A stretch of DNA of 64,000 bases, taken from positions 372,001 to 436,000 of the forward strand of contig NZ_JAPIVO010000007.1 of the NCBI RefSeq assembly GCF_026239655.1. The letters are read 5' to 3'. The notes beneath the pieces were generated by a model. That model was not told where the DNA came from. It saw nothing but the letters and a program-made list of their open reading frames with translations, and made no database searches. Source of the DNA: Pedobacter sp. MR2016-24. Lineage in GTDB: Bacteria > Bacteroidota > Bacteroidia > Sphingobacteriales > Sphingobacteriaceae. A program made the position numbers and the translations under genes. This document shows positions 52,492 through 60,995 of this stretch, in pieces. Position 1 is the first letter of the stretch; every line of letters starts with the position of its first letter.

Positions 52492-52980
52492 TTAAAAGTT
52501 TATCTTGTCATGACTACCCTGATCTGATTTTTCACCGGTCACAATGGCTTTCAGCATATTGAATGCTACAACCATTTTTGATGAACTTCCATCCCAGTAT
52601 TCTGCGAAATCAGGGGTTACCTTAATCAATATCAATGCAGGATCATCAATTCCATCAGGGAACCAGGCTTTAACCGGTGCCGAAAAATATGCTTCTTTTC
52701 TCACCCTGTCATCCACCAGTTCTGCTTTACCATTAACATATATGTAGGTATTATCAGACGGACTGCTATAACCTAACGTAACCTGATTTTCTTTAGAAAT
52801 TTCAGCAGATTTTAAAGAATACTCATTGGTAAAGAACCAGATACTACCATCTTCTTCAACTTTAGCTGTAGCCATAGGGCGACTTGAAAACTCGTCTTTA
52901 ACTGACAGAGTAGTAAACATACAGATTCTTACTTCTTCGACCTTGCTCTTTAATATTTCGATATTTTTCTCGTTTTTCAT
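52492..52980 (-). CDS. PNPOx-fold general stress protein
   Basis: I start at the ATG at 52980 (MKNEKNIEILKSKVEE); a start at 53019 would add 13 residues not typical of the family. The 162-aa protein has the split-barrel flavin-binding fold with RPMATAKVEEDGSIWFFTN and the YIYVNGKAELV and YWDGSS segments, like YzzA/GsiB-type general stress proteins. It probably binds FMN or FAD; enzymatic activity is not established. It is encoded just downstream of the fRMsr gene on the same strand. Confidence 0.88.
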   Translation of the reverse strand: MKNEKNIEILKSKVEEVRICMFTTLSVKDEFSSRPMATAKVEEDGSIWFFTNEYSLKSAEISKENQVTLGYSSPSDNTYIYVNGKAELVDDRVRKEAYFSAPVKAWFPDGIDDPALILIKVTPDFAEYWDGSSSKMVVAFNMLKAIVTGEKSDQGSHDKINF

Positions 52981-53038
52981 GATATGTAGGATGTTATATA
53001 TTGCTTCATTAAACATCACGAATCAAAGAATTGTTTGA

Positions 53039-53515
53039 TCAGGCATTGATCATTGCAATTATCTTATTAAGGTACAACTCATCAATATGATCGAAGTGAG
53101 CCAGTTCCTGGCTGTCTACATCTAATACCCCAATTACAATATGATCCTTTATTATTGGCAATACAATTTCAGACCTTGAAGCAGAACTACAGGCAATATG
53201 TCCCGGGAACTCCTCTACATCATCTACTATAAATGTTTTAGCTTCTGCCCATGCTGCACCACATACCCCCTTGCCTTTTCTGATTCTGGTGCATGCAACG
53301 GGCCCCTGAAATGGCCCCAGAACAAGCTCTTCATCCTTCACGAGATAAAAACCTACCCATAACCATGCAAACTGCTCCTTTAAGGCAGCAGCTATATTTC
53401 CAAGATTAGCAATGAGGTCATCTTCCCCCTCCAGCAAAGCCTGGATCTGCGGCACAAGCGAATCATATTGTTCTTCTTTACTCTCTCCTTTGATTATTGT
53501 AAGGTCCTCAGCCAT
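53039..53515 (-). CDS. Free methionine-R-sulfoxide reductase (fRMsr, GAF domain)
   Basis: The 158-aa single GAF-domain protein has three Cys at 75, 85 and 109 with the same spacing as the C84/C94/C118 set of E. coli fRMsr (VACTRIRKGKGVCGAAW, then HIACSSASRSEIVLP). It reduces free methionine-R-sulfoxide with a thioredoxin-type partner. Its 3' neighbour on the same strand is a stress protein, consistent with an oxidative-stress pair. Confidence 0.94.
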   Translation of the reverse strand: MAEDLTIIKGESKEEQYDSLVPQIQALLEGEDDLIANLGNIAAALKEQFAWLWVGFYLVKDEELVLGPFQGPVACTRIRKGKGVCGAAWAEAKTFIVDDVEEFPGHIACSSASRSEIVLPIIKDHIVIGVLDVDSQELAHFDHIDELYLNKIIAMINA

Positions 53516-53598
53516 TTCTCTATTTATTTACGCAGCTAAAATAAGAAAAGCATAAGCTTTCAAGCAATTTAGGTGTAAAAGCAATGAATAAAATTCAT

Positions 53599-53606
53599 TA
53601 AGTTTG
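53599..53606 (+). promoter_or_regulatory. TAnnTTTG -7 box for the 83-aa gene
   Basis: An exact TAAGTTTG lies 41 bp before the ATG at 53648, in the gap divergent to the fRMsr gene. No clear -33 box was seen. Confidence 0.4.
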
Positions 53607-53647
53607 ACAATTTACAGCGAGATTAACAATCCAAAACATCCAGAAAT

Positions 53648-53899
53648 ATGAGAGTAATAGCAGAATTGCCACACCCGGAATGTAAGATAACTTTGTTCAA
53701 CATGAACCAAAAGTATATTGTAAAATTTGAGCAGGGTACGCTGGAACAAAGTTATAAATTATCGGAACTGGACCTGAGTGGGGGCGGGGCAAATGAGATC
53801 TTCCAGCTACTTGATGAAGCATTTATCGCCACTGTTGTAGAGCGGTTTAAAACGATGAGAATCGATTTTTCGGCCGCTTACCAAAGACAGCAATATTAA
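53648..53899 (+). CDS. Conserved small hypothetical protein, 83 aa
   Basis: A small soluble protein, MRVIAELPHPECKITLFNMN at the start, with a beta-rich first half (KITLFNMNQKYIVKFEQG) and a helical C-terminus. It looks like a family conserved in Bacteroidota, but I know no function. It is divergent from the fRMsr gene, and an exact -7 box lies upstream. A 357-bp gap follows. Confidence 0.7.
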   Translation: MRVIAELPHPECKITLFNMNQKYIVKFEQGTLEQSYKLSELDLSGGGANEIFQLLDEAFIATVVERFKTMRIDFSAAYQRQQY

Positions 53900-54256
53900 T
53901 CAATATTCAAACACTAAAATACTAGCAAACAAATACTTATCTATCTATTCAGAATTATATTCTGAAATAAATCAACTAATCGACATTAAAACTCATAAAA
54001 AAGGACTTAATAAAAAGCTTTAGTTTACCATAAATAATATATTACACTGATTTTCTGAATAATATTAAACATAACAATACATTATTTGGTAGCCGAAAAT
54101 CACCAAATAATATTCTGTTTTATATAAATAACTAAAAAATCCTCTTAAAAGTTATAACCTGCCCGGCCGGAAGTAACCGGCATTAAACATTTAGGGAGTA
54201 CTCCAATTTAAACAATTATCACACCATACAAGTTATACCATTACAAAAAAATCTAC
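53900..54256. other. Gene-free AT-rich 357-bp region
   Basis: No ORF of useful length is seen. The DNA is strongly AT-rich. The only distinct structure is a 10-bp inverted repeat at 54081-54111. The start of the outer-membrane gene at 54257 is preceded by AT-rich leader sequence without a clear promoter. Confidence 0.6.
54081..54111. repeat. Inverted repeat, 10 bp arms
   Basis: ATTATTTGGT (54081-54090) and ACCAAATAAT (54102-54111) are exact reverse complements with an 11-nt spacer. It could be a regulator-binding site or a weak hairpin. No function is implied. Confidence 0.4.
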
Positions 54257-54889
54257 ATGAAGAACCCCTATTTTTATTCGCTCACTGCCCTACTTTTCTT
54301 AGCGCTGACAAGCACCTGTTACGCACAGGAAATGATTAAAAGAAAAGACAAATTTTACACCATGAGCGGGGCCGGGTTTTCAATTCCAGTCGGAGAAAGC
54401 AGCAGTTTCATGCGGCCTAAATTTTCAACAACACTCGGTGCCAATTTAGGATTAGGCGACAAAGGTCTGTTCCTCTATCCAAAAATCAGTCTCCATGTTT
54501 TTGGTTATGACGAGCTCTCTCCGGAGAATGGATATAACAATTCTTTGCAAAGGGGAAGGTCTACTACATACCTGCTTAATGTAGCATTAGGCTATAGGAA
54601 AATCATGGACAAATTTGCGTTATACGGATTTGTAGGTGCAGGCGGAGGGTTTATCCTTACGCCCAGAATACTGATTGATCCTGCAAATAATTTTGCGACG
54701 CTGAATAACAGAACCAACCATATCGGAATAATTGAACCCGGGGCAGGAATGGAGTATAATATCGGAGGGGCCAACCTTTTTATAGAAAGTAGTTACATGC
54801 ATGGGTTTGGAAAAATACAGAACAGACCTTTCAACGCTGTGCCAATAACCTTTGGCATAAAACCAAACCTGAGCAAACTCTTCAACTAG
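54257..54889 (+). CDS. Outer-membrane beta-barrel protein, 210 aa
   Basis: The protein has a signal peptide (cleaved near CYAQE, residue 24) and alternating beta-strands, Gly-rich, such as KFYTMSGAGFSIPVGES. The C-terminus (VPITFGIKPNLSKLFN) is less typical of a terminal barrel signal. It belongs to the OMP_b-brl class by composition; the function is unknown. A strong terminator follows, so it is monocistronic. Confidence 0.8.
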   Translation: MKNPYFYSLTALLFLALTSTCYAQEMIKRKDKFYTMSGAGFSIPVGESSSFMRPKFSTTLGANLGLGDKGLFLYPKISLHVFGYDELSPENGYNNSLQRGRSTTYLLNVALGYRKIMDKFALYGFVGAGGGFILTPRILIDPANNFATLNNRTNHIGIIEPGAGMEYNIGGANLFIESSYMHGFGKIQNRPFNAVPITFGIKPNLSKLFN

Positions 54890-54906
54890 ATGAGCAATGA
54901 AAGACA

Positions 54907-54949
54907 AAAAGCCCCGCCTGCATTCTATACAGATGCTGGCGGGGCTTTT
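54907..54949. terminator. Bidirectional terminator, outer-membrane gene / nrdF
   Basis: AAAAGCCCCGCC (54907-54918) pairs with GGCGGGGCTTTT (54938-54949), extended inward by four more pairs after one mismatch. It separates the convergent beta-barrel and nrdF genes. Confidence 0.9.
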
Positions 54950-54971
54950 GTAAAAGCTATTTTTTAGCGCA

Positions 54972-55955
54972 CTAAAAGACCGGATCGGCATCCATCTGGA
55001 AATCTTCATCTCTAAGATAAATCATCTCCGTGCTCTTCTCGTAATTTGTCGACTTTTTAGAGAAGAAGTCATGCTGTGTAGTTTCACCGTTTAAGCCATT
55101 CAATACAATTGAATTGATTGGCTTTACTTCAAATAGCTCTTCAAAGCCCAGGTTCATCATTGCTTTATTCGCATTGTAGCGCAGATATTCCTTTACCTCA
55201 GCAGTCAACCCTACTTCCGTATACAATTCATCAGTATATTTTAATTCGTTCTCATAAAGCTCCATTAACAGCTCTACCAGTTCATCTTTTGCTTTCTGCG
55301 GATTTGGCAATTTTTTGTACACATCCTGGGCAAGAAGTCCGACAAATACACCATGAATGGATTCATCTGCTACAATCTTCTTAATGATATCAGCACTTGC
55401 CACCATTTGCCCCTGCCCTGATAACCACAGTGGCATAAAGAAACCACTATAAAAAAGGAATGTTTCCAATAAAACTGATGCACCCAGCGCCATAAAAAGC
55501 ACTTCATCTGACACCTTATGTGCATCCAGTTGTCTGTAGTACTTATCTATCGTACCGGCCTTGAACTGTAAAAGTTTATTGTTTTCTACCCATTCAAATA
55601 ATTCATTAATTTCCGGTGTACTGTTTACCGTTGTAAAAATGGTAGAGTAGGATTTAGCATGAATAGACTCCATCATGCACATGAAAGAAAGGACTGCTTT
55701 ATTCTGCAATCCCTCTATGTGATCCAGCAATTTTGGCATTCCGGTGTGACTTTGCAGGGTATCTAATAAGGTCAACCCACCCAATGCCTTTTTATATACC
55801 TCCTGAATCTCAGGCGTCAGGGATTTCCAGCTGTCAATATCTTTAGAAGGAATATATTCTGTATCTATCCAGAACTGACGCAGGTTTTGCTCCCAGAACA
55901 TACCCGCATAATCATTCTCAGGCGTATTCCAGTTTACTGCTTTATAGTTAGTCAT
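54972..55955 (-). CDS. nrdF: Class Ib ribonucleotide reductase beta subunit NrdF
   Basis: The 327-aa protein has the metal ligands of NrdF: D65 (LLDTLQS), E96 and H99 (ESIHAKSY), E164 (LLETFLFYSG) and E198/H201 (DESIHG), with the radical tyrosine Y103 at the +4 position after H99, as in E. coli Y105. NrdF holds a Mn or Fe dimer whose Tyr radical is made with NrdI. It is the last gene of nrdH-nrdI-nrdE-nrdF and starts 28 bp after the nrdE stop. Confidence 0.96.
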   Translation of the reverse strand: MTNYKAVNWNTPENDYAGMFWEQNLRQFWIDTEYIPSKDIDSWKSLTPEIQEVYKKALGGLTLLDTLQSHTGMPKLLDHIEGLQNKAVLSFMCMMESIHAKSYSTIFTTVNSTPEINELFEWVENNKLLQFKAGTIDKYYRQLDAHKVSDEVLFMALGASVLLETFLFYSGFFMPLWLSGQGQMVASADIIKKIVADESIHGVFVGLLAQDVYKKLPNPQKAKDELVELLMELYENELKYTDELYTEVGLTAEVKEYLRYNANKAMMNLGFEELFEVKPINSIVLNGLNGETTQHDFFSKKSTNYEKSTEMIYLRDEDFQMDADPVF

Positions 55956-55983
55956 TTTAATTTCTTTAATTATTGATCATTCA

Positions 55984-58074
55984 TTAAACTGAACAGGAAA
56001 CACACTCATCAATAGAAGCTTTGCGTGTCCTTGTGTAATACAGCGACTTCAGTCCCATTTTATGTGCATAGATGTAATACTTGGCAATGTCCCGTGTACT
56101 GTCTTTCGTATTGGTATGCAGGATAGTAGAAATACCCTGGTCAACGTGTTTCTGAATGACTGAAATCAATCGCAGCACATTCTTCTGATCCATATCATAG
56201 GCGGATTTATAAAAGAAGTAATTGTCATTATCCAGATATGGCATCGGGTAATAAGTAGTACTATCACCGTACTCCCTCACCTCTATTACATCTACCACCG
56301 GCATTACAGAAGCCGTAGCATTCATAATATAAGATGTAGACTGATTTGGCGCTATTGCAAGCCTGTAAGCATGAAACAAACCAAATTCTTTTACCTGGCT
56401 CATCAATTCAGCCCAGTCAGCAGCAGTAGGAATGCTCATCCCTTCAAACAGTACAGCAATTTTATCATTTACCGGAGTAATATCTTTTACCAGATAAGGC
56501 GTAAAATAATTTCCATTTGCATACTCAGACTGCTCGAAACCTACAAAAGTCTCTTTTCTGTCGCGCGCAATCTCCATCGAACTTTGAATCGAATAGAAAT
56601 TGACCATCATGAAGAAAACGTTACAGAAATCCAGTGCTTCTTTACTTTCATACATGATGAAATTTTTCGCCAGGAAACCATGCAGGTTCATTGCACCCAG
56701 ACCAACACTATGCAGTTCTTTATTTGCTTTCTGTACAGATGGTACCATTGCAATATTAGTGATATCAGATACTACAGTGAGCGACATCATTGCGGTTTTA
56801 ACAGCTTCCTTAATTCTTTTATTGTCCATCACTGTAGCAATATTCAAAGAACCCAGGTTACAGGAGATGCCGTAGCGAATTTTATCTTCCCTGCCATAAA
56901 TTTCAATATCAGAAACGTCAGAGATCTGCATAATTTCAGTACACAGATTTGAAAACTTAACGTTACCCAAATCTTTCAATGCGTGACCTCTGTTTGCATT
57001 CCCTTTAAAGAACAGATAGGGATAACCACTCTCCTTCTGTGTCTGTGCAATTTTCACCATCAGATGCCTTGCATTCACCTTTTTCTTTTTAACTGCAGAA
57101 TTGGTAACAAGTTCCTCATACATCTCATCCATATCCATCTCATCCAGGTATTTGCCATAGGCCTTTAATACCGTATGCGGATAGAATAAATAACAGGCCT
57201 CATCCTTTTCAGCCAGCTCCATAAACTTATCAGGAACTACTACACCGATAGAAAGTGATTTTATTCTCACTTTTTCATCTACATTGATTTTCTTGCAATC
57301 CAGAAATTCTTCAATATCCGTATGGAAGACATTCAGGTATACCGCACCAGCACCCGGACGCTGCCCTAACTGATTTGCATAAGAAAACGTATCCTCCAGA
57401 ATTTTCATGATAGGCAAAACTCCCCCGGCACGCCCTTCAACATCTTTGATGGACTCACCTCTTGCACGTATTTTTGACAAATTAAAAGAAACGCCACCAC
57501 CAATAGATGATAATTTCATGGCAGAATCGATCGCATAGCCAATACCGTTTAAGTTGTCGCCTATTTCATCAAGAAAACAGGAAACCAGTTCGCCAGAACG
57601 TTTTTTACCTGAATTCAGGAAGGTTGGCGTTGCAGGCTGATATTCCTGGTTGATCAGCATTTCTGCATAGTCTTTGGCTTGTGCCACATTTCCTCTTGCC
57701 AGGAATAAAGAAACAGCTACAACCCGATCTTCATAACGTTCAAGAAATTTCTCTCCGCTGTCATCTCTCAAAGCATAACTTTGAAAAAACTTGAATGCAC
57801 TCATGAAAGATTGGAACCTGAATTTTTTAGCATACACTAAATCATAAACTTCTTCCATCTGTTCGAAAGTATACCATTGATAGAAATCAATATAATACTG
57901 CTGCTCTATCAGGTAGTCAATCTTTTCTTTCAATGTATAAAAGAAGACCGTATTTTTATTTACATAATCGAGAAAATACGAACGTACTGCATCTTTGTCT
58001 TTATGAAGGCTGAATTCGTCGTCTTTTTTTACCATGATCTCGTTGTTCAGCAAGATCCATTTTTTAGTTACCAT
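55984..58074 (-). CDS. nrdE: Class Ib ribonucleotide reductase alpha subunit NrdE
   Basis: The 696-aa catalytic subunit has no ATP-cone, typical of class Ib. Conserved features are PATPTFLNSGKKRSGELVSCFL (split about 149-170), SSIGGGVSFNLSKIRARG near 190, NLGSLNIA with the catalytic NCE-type block, the PNQSTS loop and the redox pair CVSC (C691 and C694) at the C-terminus. It overlaps the nrdI gene by 11 bp, so translation is coupled. An ATG 13 codons in (MVKKDDEF) is an alternative start. Confidence 0.96.
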   Translation of the reverse strand: MVTKKWILLNNEIMVKKDDEFSLHKDKDAVRSYFLDYVNKNTVFFYTLKEKIDYLIEQQYYIDFYQWYTFEQMEEVYDLVYAKKFRFQSFMSAFKFFQSYALRDDSGEKFLERYEDRVVAVSLFLARGNVAQAKDYAEMLINQEYQPATPTFLNSGKKRSGELVSCFLDEIGDNLNGIGYAIDSAMKLSSIGGGVSFNLSKIRARGESIKDVEGRAGGVLPIMKILEDTFSYANQLGQRPGAGAVYLNVFHTDIEEFLDCKKINVDEKVRIKSLSIGVVVPDKFMELAEKDEACYLFYPHTVLKAYGKYLDEMDMDEMYEELVTNSAVKKKKVNARHLMVKIAQTQKESGYPYLFFKGNANRGHALKDLGNVKFSNLCTEIMQISDVSDIEIYGREDKIRYGISCNLGSLNIATVMDNKRIKEAVKTAMMSLTVVSDITNIAMVPSVQKANKELHSVGLGAMNLHGFLAKNFIMYESKEALDFCNVFFMMVNFYSIQSSMEIARDRKETFVGFEQSEYANGNYFTPYLVKDITPVNDKIAVLFEGMSIPTAADWAELMSQVKEFGLFHAYRLAIAPNQSTSYIMNATASVMPVVDVIEVREYGDSTTYYPMPYLDNDNYFFYKSAYDMDQKNVLRLISVIQKHVDQGISTILHTNTKDSTRDIAKYYIYAHKMGLKSLYYTRTRKASIDECVSCSV

Positions 58075-58441
58075 ATATATTGCCCTCTATATTATCTATA
58101 AATTTTTGTAAATCTGTCATTGTTCCCGAAAGCTCAAACTGCATCAGCACGGGAAGCTTAAATTCCTGAGAAATTTTAGTTGCCGCTACCGCAAAGTTGG
58201 CTCCCCAGTTCCTATTTCCGCTGGAGGTAACGGTCTCAATAAAACTGCTGTTCACTTCCAGAAAACGTAATGTGGATGCCGGCACTTCCCCTATTCCGGT
58301 GGTATAAGTTATCAGATGCCCCGGATGAATAAGCTGCAGCGAATCATCTATCTTTTGAATGTTCCAATTGCGATGCTCCTTAAGGCGGTTAACGAAACGT
58401 TCTACATTTCCTGTTTTACTATCGTAATAAATCCAAGTCAT
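58064..58441 (-). CDS. nrdI: NrdI flavodoxin-like protein
   Basis: The 125-aa protein has the flavodoxin phosphate loop YYDSKTGNVERF (about 6-17), TYTTGIGEVP (about 50) and SGNRNWGANFA (about 76-86), the NrdI diagnostic segment. It delivers oxidant to NrdF to form the Mn-Tyr cofactor. Its gene overlaps nrdE by 11 bp. Confidence 0.94.
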   Translation of the reverse strand: MTWIYYDSKTGNVERFVNRLKEHRNWNIQKIDDSLQLIHPGHLITYTTGIGEVPASTLRFLEVNSSFIETVTSSGNRNWGANFAVAATKISQEFKLPVLMQFELSGTMTDLQKFIDNIEGNIYGN

Positions 58442-58465
58442 AAGCCCGCATTAAATATGATTTAC

Positions 58466-58702
58466 CTAAACAGCTACCAGCGCTAATAATTCTTCTGGCT
58501 TAAATCCTATTACCCGCGAAAGTTCCTGTTCTTTTTCCAGCAAAATTACCGTGGGTACAGATCTCACCCTGAACTGCATCGCTAATTCAGGCTGATCAAA
58601 CGGGTTAATTGTTTCATAAACAATACCTTTTCTGTCCAGGTATTCTGAAACCATATTACATGGACTGCAGTCGTCTTTTTCAAATTTTATAATTCTCTTC
58701 AT
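58466..58702 (-). CDS. nrdH: NrdH-type glutaredoxin-like protein
   Basis: The 78-aa thioredoxin-fold protein has the redox motif CSPC (C12-C15) and the cis-proline region SVPTVILL (about 48-55). The CSPC motif is a thioredoxin-like variant; classic NrdH has CVQC-type motifs. It starts the nrd operon 24 bp before nrdI and would reduce NrdE. The name is based on context and size. Confidence 0.8.
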   Translation of the reverse strand: MKRIIKFEKDDCSPCNMVSEYLDRKGIVYETINPFDQPELAMQFRVRSVPTVILLEKEQELSRVIGFKPEELLALVAV

Positions 58703-58952
58703 TGCGTAGGATTTTTAATGAGTATATCCGCCAAACCATTATTTTGACGGAGCACGAAGTTGCAGAAATATTCTTTAGAATGATTCTGGAGGTTATCAAC
58801 ACCGGTGGAAAAGAGGTATATTTTTATGACGAATAACTTACTGAAAAACCATTTTTTTTAGGTAAAAATAGTAAGCAGTCTTTTGCAATATTCTCAAATG
58901 AAGAAGGTTGCAAAAAAAAGAGAGATAATTTAACATTTTAGCAGGATTTTAA

Positions 58953-59072
58953 ATGATCTGGAGAATCAGCCCAACCAGCCGTGTTGAAAAAAAATATCAT
59001 TTTGAAATGATCAAAACTCGTCAGCGCGGTAGCGAAAGAAAAAATCTGGATGTTGATAAGTATAGAAAATAA
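58953..59072 (+). CDS. Candidate small basic protein, 39 aa
   Basis: An ATG immediately after an in-frame stop opens a frame reading MIWRISPTSRVEKKYHF at its start and ending in DVDKYRK, rich in Lys and Arg. It is followed 51 bp later by a terminator-like hairpin on the same strand, as expected for a one-gene unit. I know no homologue, and it could be a chance ORF in AT-rich DNA. Confidence 0.35.
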   Translation: MIWRISPTSRVEKKYHFEMIKTRQRGSERKNLDVDKYRK

Positions 59073-59123
59073 CGAGAGCTCATCAAAACAGGAAATCTGA
59101 TACAAGAGGAAAATATTTCCAAT

Positions 59124-59157
59124 AAAAAAAGGAGCATCTTTTGGAAACTCCTTTTTT
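59124..59157 (+). terminator. Terminator-like hairpin with no annotated gene upstream
   Basis: AAAAAAAGGAG (59124-59134) pairs with CTCCTTTTTT (59148-59157) around a 13-nt loop; the stem is A-rich before and T-rich after. It may end the 39-aa ORF, or the minus-strand small gene if used in reverse. Confidence 0.6.
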
Positions 59158-59202
59158 ATATGTCGTGTGACTGAGAAATAATTTAGATGCTTACAGCTAA
59201 AA

Positions 59203-59388
59203 TTAGAGAATAAAAAGTCTTGGATTACTTTTCTTCAATATTCCTGCCGGCGCATTTTTTTTACCCATTTCATTGTTTTTAAACATTGATGTTTCTACCT
59301 GATCAAGGTTTTGAAGGGAATCTGCGATAAGCATAATGTCTTGCTGCGATTTAGGGCTGGTAACTTGATTTTTATTTTGATCTTTCAT
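59203..59388 (-). CDS. Small hypothetical protein, 61 aa
   Basis: I start at the ATG at 59388 (MKDQNKNQVTSPKS); a longer frame to 59412 adds eight residues. The protein is polar, Asn/Gln/Ser-rich, probably disordered at the N-terminus, with a short helix (IMLIADSLQNLDQVETSM) and a hydrophobic C-terminal tail (PRLFIL). I do not recognise it. The minus-strand use of the hairpin at 59124 is possible for ending it. Confidence 0.4.
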   Translation of the reverse strand: MKDQNKNQVTSPKSQQDIMLIADSLQNLDQVETSMFKNNEMGKKNAPAGILKKSNPRLFIL

Positions 59389-59567
59389 GGTAATGGAGGT
59401 GTTTTTTCTCATTTGAAAACAAGGGCTGTGCCATAAAGTTTTAAAAATCCGCAGGAAAATGTATAAAACGATTTTTTAGACTTTTCAGAGATAAATATTT
59501 ATATGTTTTAGTTCTTTTAAAGAAGAATGTTTAATTTTATTGCCGACATAACTAGACAATCAAAGAA

Positions 59568-59702
59568 ATGAGTAGTCAGAATAAGGAGTCAAAAAAGGAC
59601 ATATTTTTCAAATGGTTCAAACGGATCGGGATTTGGGGATTTATGTTCTTTCTGGTGAAAGGTCTGATCTGGCTAGCACTTGGTTATTGGGTGTTGAAAT
59701 AA
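59568..59702 (+). CDS. Small single-pass membrane protein, 44 aa
   Basis: The frame reads MSSQNKESKKDIFFKWFKR followed by a hydrophobic stretch (about 20-42, IWGFMFFLVKGLIWLALGYW). The pattern is a charged, amphipathic N-terminus and one membrane span. I think similar short proteins occur in Bacteroidota, but no function is known. It is below usual ORF-calling cutoffs. It lies 60 bp before the gene at 59763 on the same strand. Confidence 0.55.
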   Translation: MSSQNKESKKDIFFKWFKRIGIWGFMFFLVKGLIWLALGYWVLK

Positions 59703-59762
59703 ATTCTATTCGCCTTTCAAACTTTTTCTTAGCATAGTGGTTAAGGTTTAAAACCCACAGCT

Positions 59763-60365
59763 ATGAAAAATGAAGTTCCCGAACAGCATGAAGGCAGAAA
59801 AATGGATACCACAGCACAAGCCATTTTTCCATCTATAGCAGCAGCCAGGCAGTTTTATGGTATTGCAAAAAGCAGACTATTAAATGTTTCCAACTGGGCA
59901 GAGATTTGCAAAGTACCTTTATCAGTATTTACATTGACTGATGATACAGGGGCAACTATCTGCAGGGAAGCAAAAGAAGGTGATTATTTGAAGATTGACA
60001 TTCCCGGTCCCGGAACGGATGCCGGCAATGGCTTCGACTGGGTAAGGATAGAAAAAATAACTGAAGAATCTGACGGCACAAATAGTTTGATCTCCTTACA
60101 GGCAAGACCTGCTGTCAACCCTTCGGGTGATGATAGCGCTATCGCTCATTTCTTTACAGATGCAGCAACCTCAACCTTTCAGGTAAAGCAAATTGGTAAC
60201 GAGGTATGGGCTGAAGAACATGGACGAAATGAAGTCCCAAATACAGCTACTCCCTCTACCGGCGACAACTGGCGAAACAGAATCGTAGGCTGGACTGCGG
60301 CAATCGGCCTCTCCTACCCACAATGGAAAAGCCTGGTAAAAGGATTGGTCGAAACGGAAAATTAA
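59763..60365 (+). CDS. Conserved hypothetical protein, 200 aa
   Basis: A soluble protein without signal peptide. It has an N-terminal helical part (about 14-45) and a beta-rich middle with a conserved-looking GDYLKIDIPGPGTDAGNGFDWV segment (split about 85-107) and many acidic residues. The C-terminus is helical (WRNRIVGWTAAIGLSYPQW). I do not recognise the family; an alternative start is the ATG at 59802. It may share a transcript with the small membrane protein upstream. Confidence 0.65.
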   Translation: MKNEVPEQHEGRKMDTTAQAIFPSIAAARQFYGIAKSRLLNVSNWAEICKVPLSVFTLTDDTGATICREAKEGDYLKIDIPGPGTDAGNGFDWVRIEKITEESDGTNSLISLQARPAVNPSGDDSAIAHFFTDAATSTFQVKQIGNEVWAEEHGRNEVPNTATPSTGDNWRNRIVGWTAAIGLSYPQWKSLVKGLVETEN

Positions 60366-60366
60366 A

Positions 60367-60395
60367 ATAAAAGCAGCTTAAATGGCTGCTTTTAT
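60367..60395. terminator. Bidirectional terminator overlapping the HAD gene end
   Basis: ATAAAAGCAGC (60367-60377) pairs with GCTGCTTTTAT (60385-60395). It includes the stop codon region of the convergent HAD gene at 60378, so the two genes share it. Confidence 0.8.
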
Positions 60396-60995
60396 CTTTT
60401 CAAGAGTCGCTTTGGTATCTTCGTAACTGGTATGATGAAAAGCATGAATCCCCATACTTATGGCTGTTTCTACCTGAAAAATCCGATCATCGAAATAATA
60501 ACACTGAGAAGGATGTGCCTGTGCAATTCCCAATGCCAGCTGAAAAATACCAGGATCCGGTTTTCTCATTTTTACATCACATGAAGAAACGAATGCGTCA
60601 AAACAATCATGCAGCTTAAATTTCTTTATCCTGTAATCATTGAGTTCTCTTCCTTCATTATTGATTGATATAATCCTGAAGCCGCAGCTCTTTTTCCAGT
60701 CTTTAAGCCATTGCAACAGACCAGGAAGTTCTTTTGAGCAGGAATACATAAATTCCTTAAAATCTTCCCTTGTAAATTCACGCGTATGGTTAAAGATCAC
60801 CGTGTCCAGGTACTGGTCAAGCGTGATGTTACCAATTTCAAAAATGTTAAAGATGTAATTGTGTAATGTATTTACTTCATCATAATCCAGCCCGAATTTT
60901 TTAGCTGCAAGCTTCCGTGAATCATGTCCCCATCCATTGGTGAGTAATACCCCGCCAATGTCAAAAAAAAGTATTTTATGTGCCGTGCTTTCCAT
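60378..60995 (-). CDS. HAD-superfamily (HAD-IA) hydrolase
   Basis: The 205-aa protein has motif I as FFDIGGVLL (about 10-18), motif II as IISINNEG (about 113-120), the motif III lysine in KMRKPDPGIF (about 146-155) and motif IV YYFDDRIFQVETA (about 170-182). The first Asp of motif I is kept, with Gly at the second-Asp position, as in many HAD-IA relatives of YihX. It would be a small-molecule phosphatase or dehalogenase; the substrate is unknown. It is monocistronic. Confidence 0.85.
   Translation of the reverse strand: MESTAHKILFFDIGGVLLTNGWGHDSRKLAAKKFGLDYDEVNTLHNYIFNIFEIGNITLDQYLDTVIFNHTREFTREDFKEFMYSCSKELPGLLQWLKDWKKSCGFRIISINNEGRELNDYRIKKFKLHDCFDAFVSSCDVKMRKPDPGIFQLALGIAQAHPSQCYYFDDRIFQVETAISMGIHAFHHTSYEDTKATLEKIKAAI

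Larger units (their letters stand above)
58703..59202. other. 500-bp region with no long ORF; holds a small ORF and an orphan hairpin
   Basis: The upstream part should contain the nrd operon promoter, which I could not place with confidence. The middle has a 39-codon ORF (58953-59072), and a terminator-like hairpin lies at 59124-59157. No adenosylcobalamin riboswitch or other known RNA was recognised. No NrdR-type box was identified by eye. Confidence 0.5.

Noticed and set aside
56371..56952. Antisense ORF (193 aa) across nrdE
   Set aside because: nrdE is intact with conserved motifs over the same interval; the opposite-strand sequence is rich in Phe, Ile and His with no domain signal.
58703..58952. 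Adenosylcobalamin riboswitch or NrdR box before the nrd operon
   Set aside because: No B12-box-like sequence or paired 16-bp NrdR boxes could be recognised by eye.
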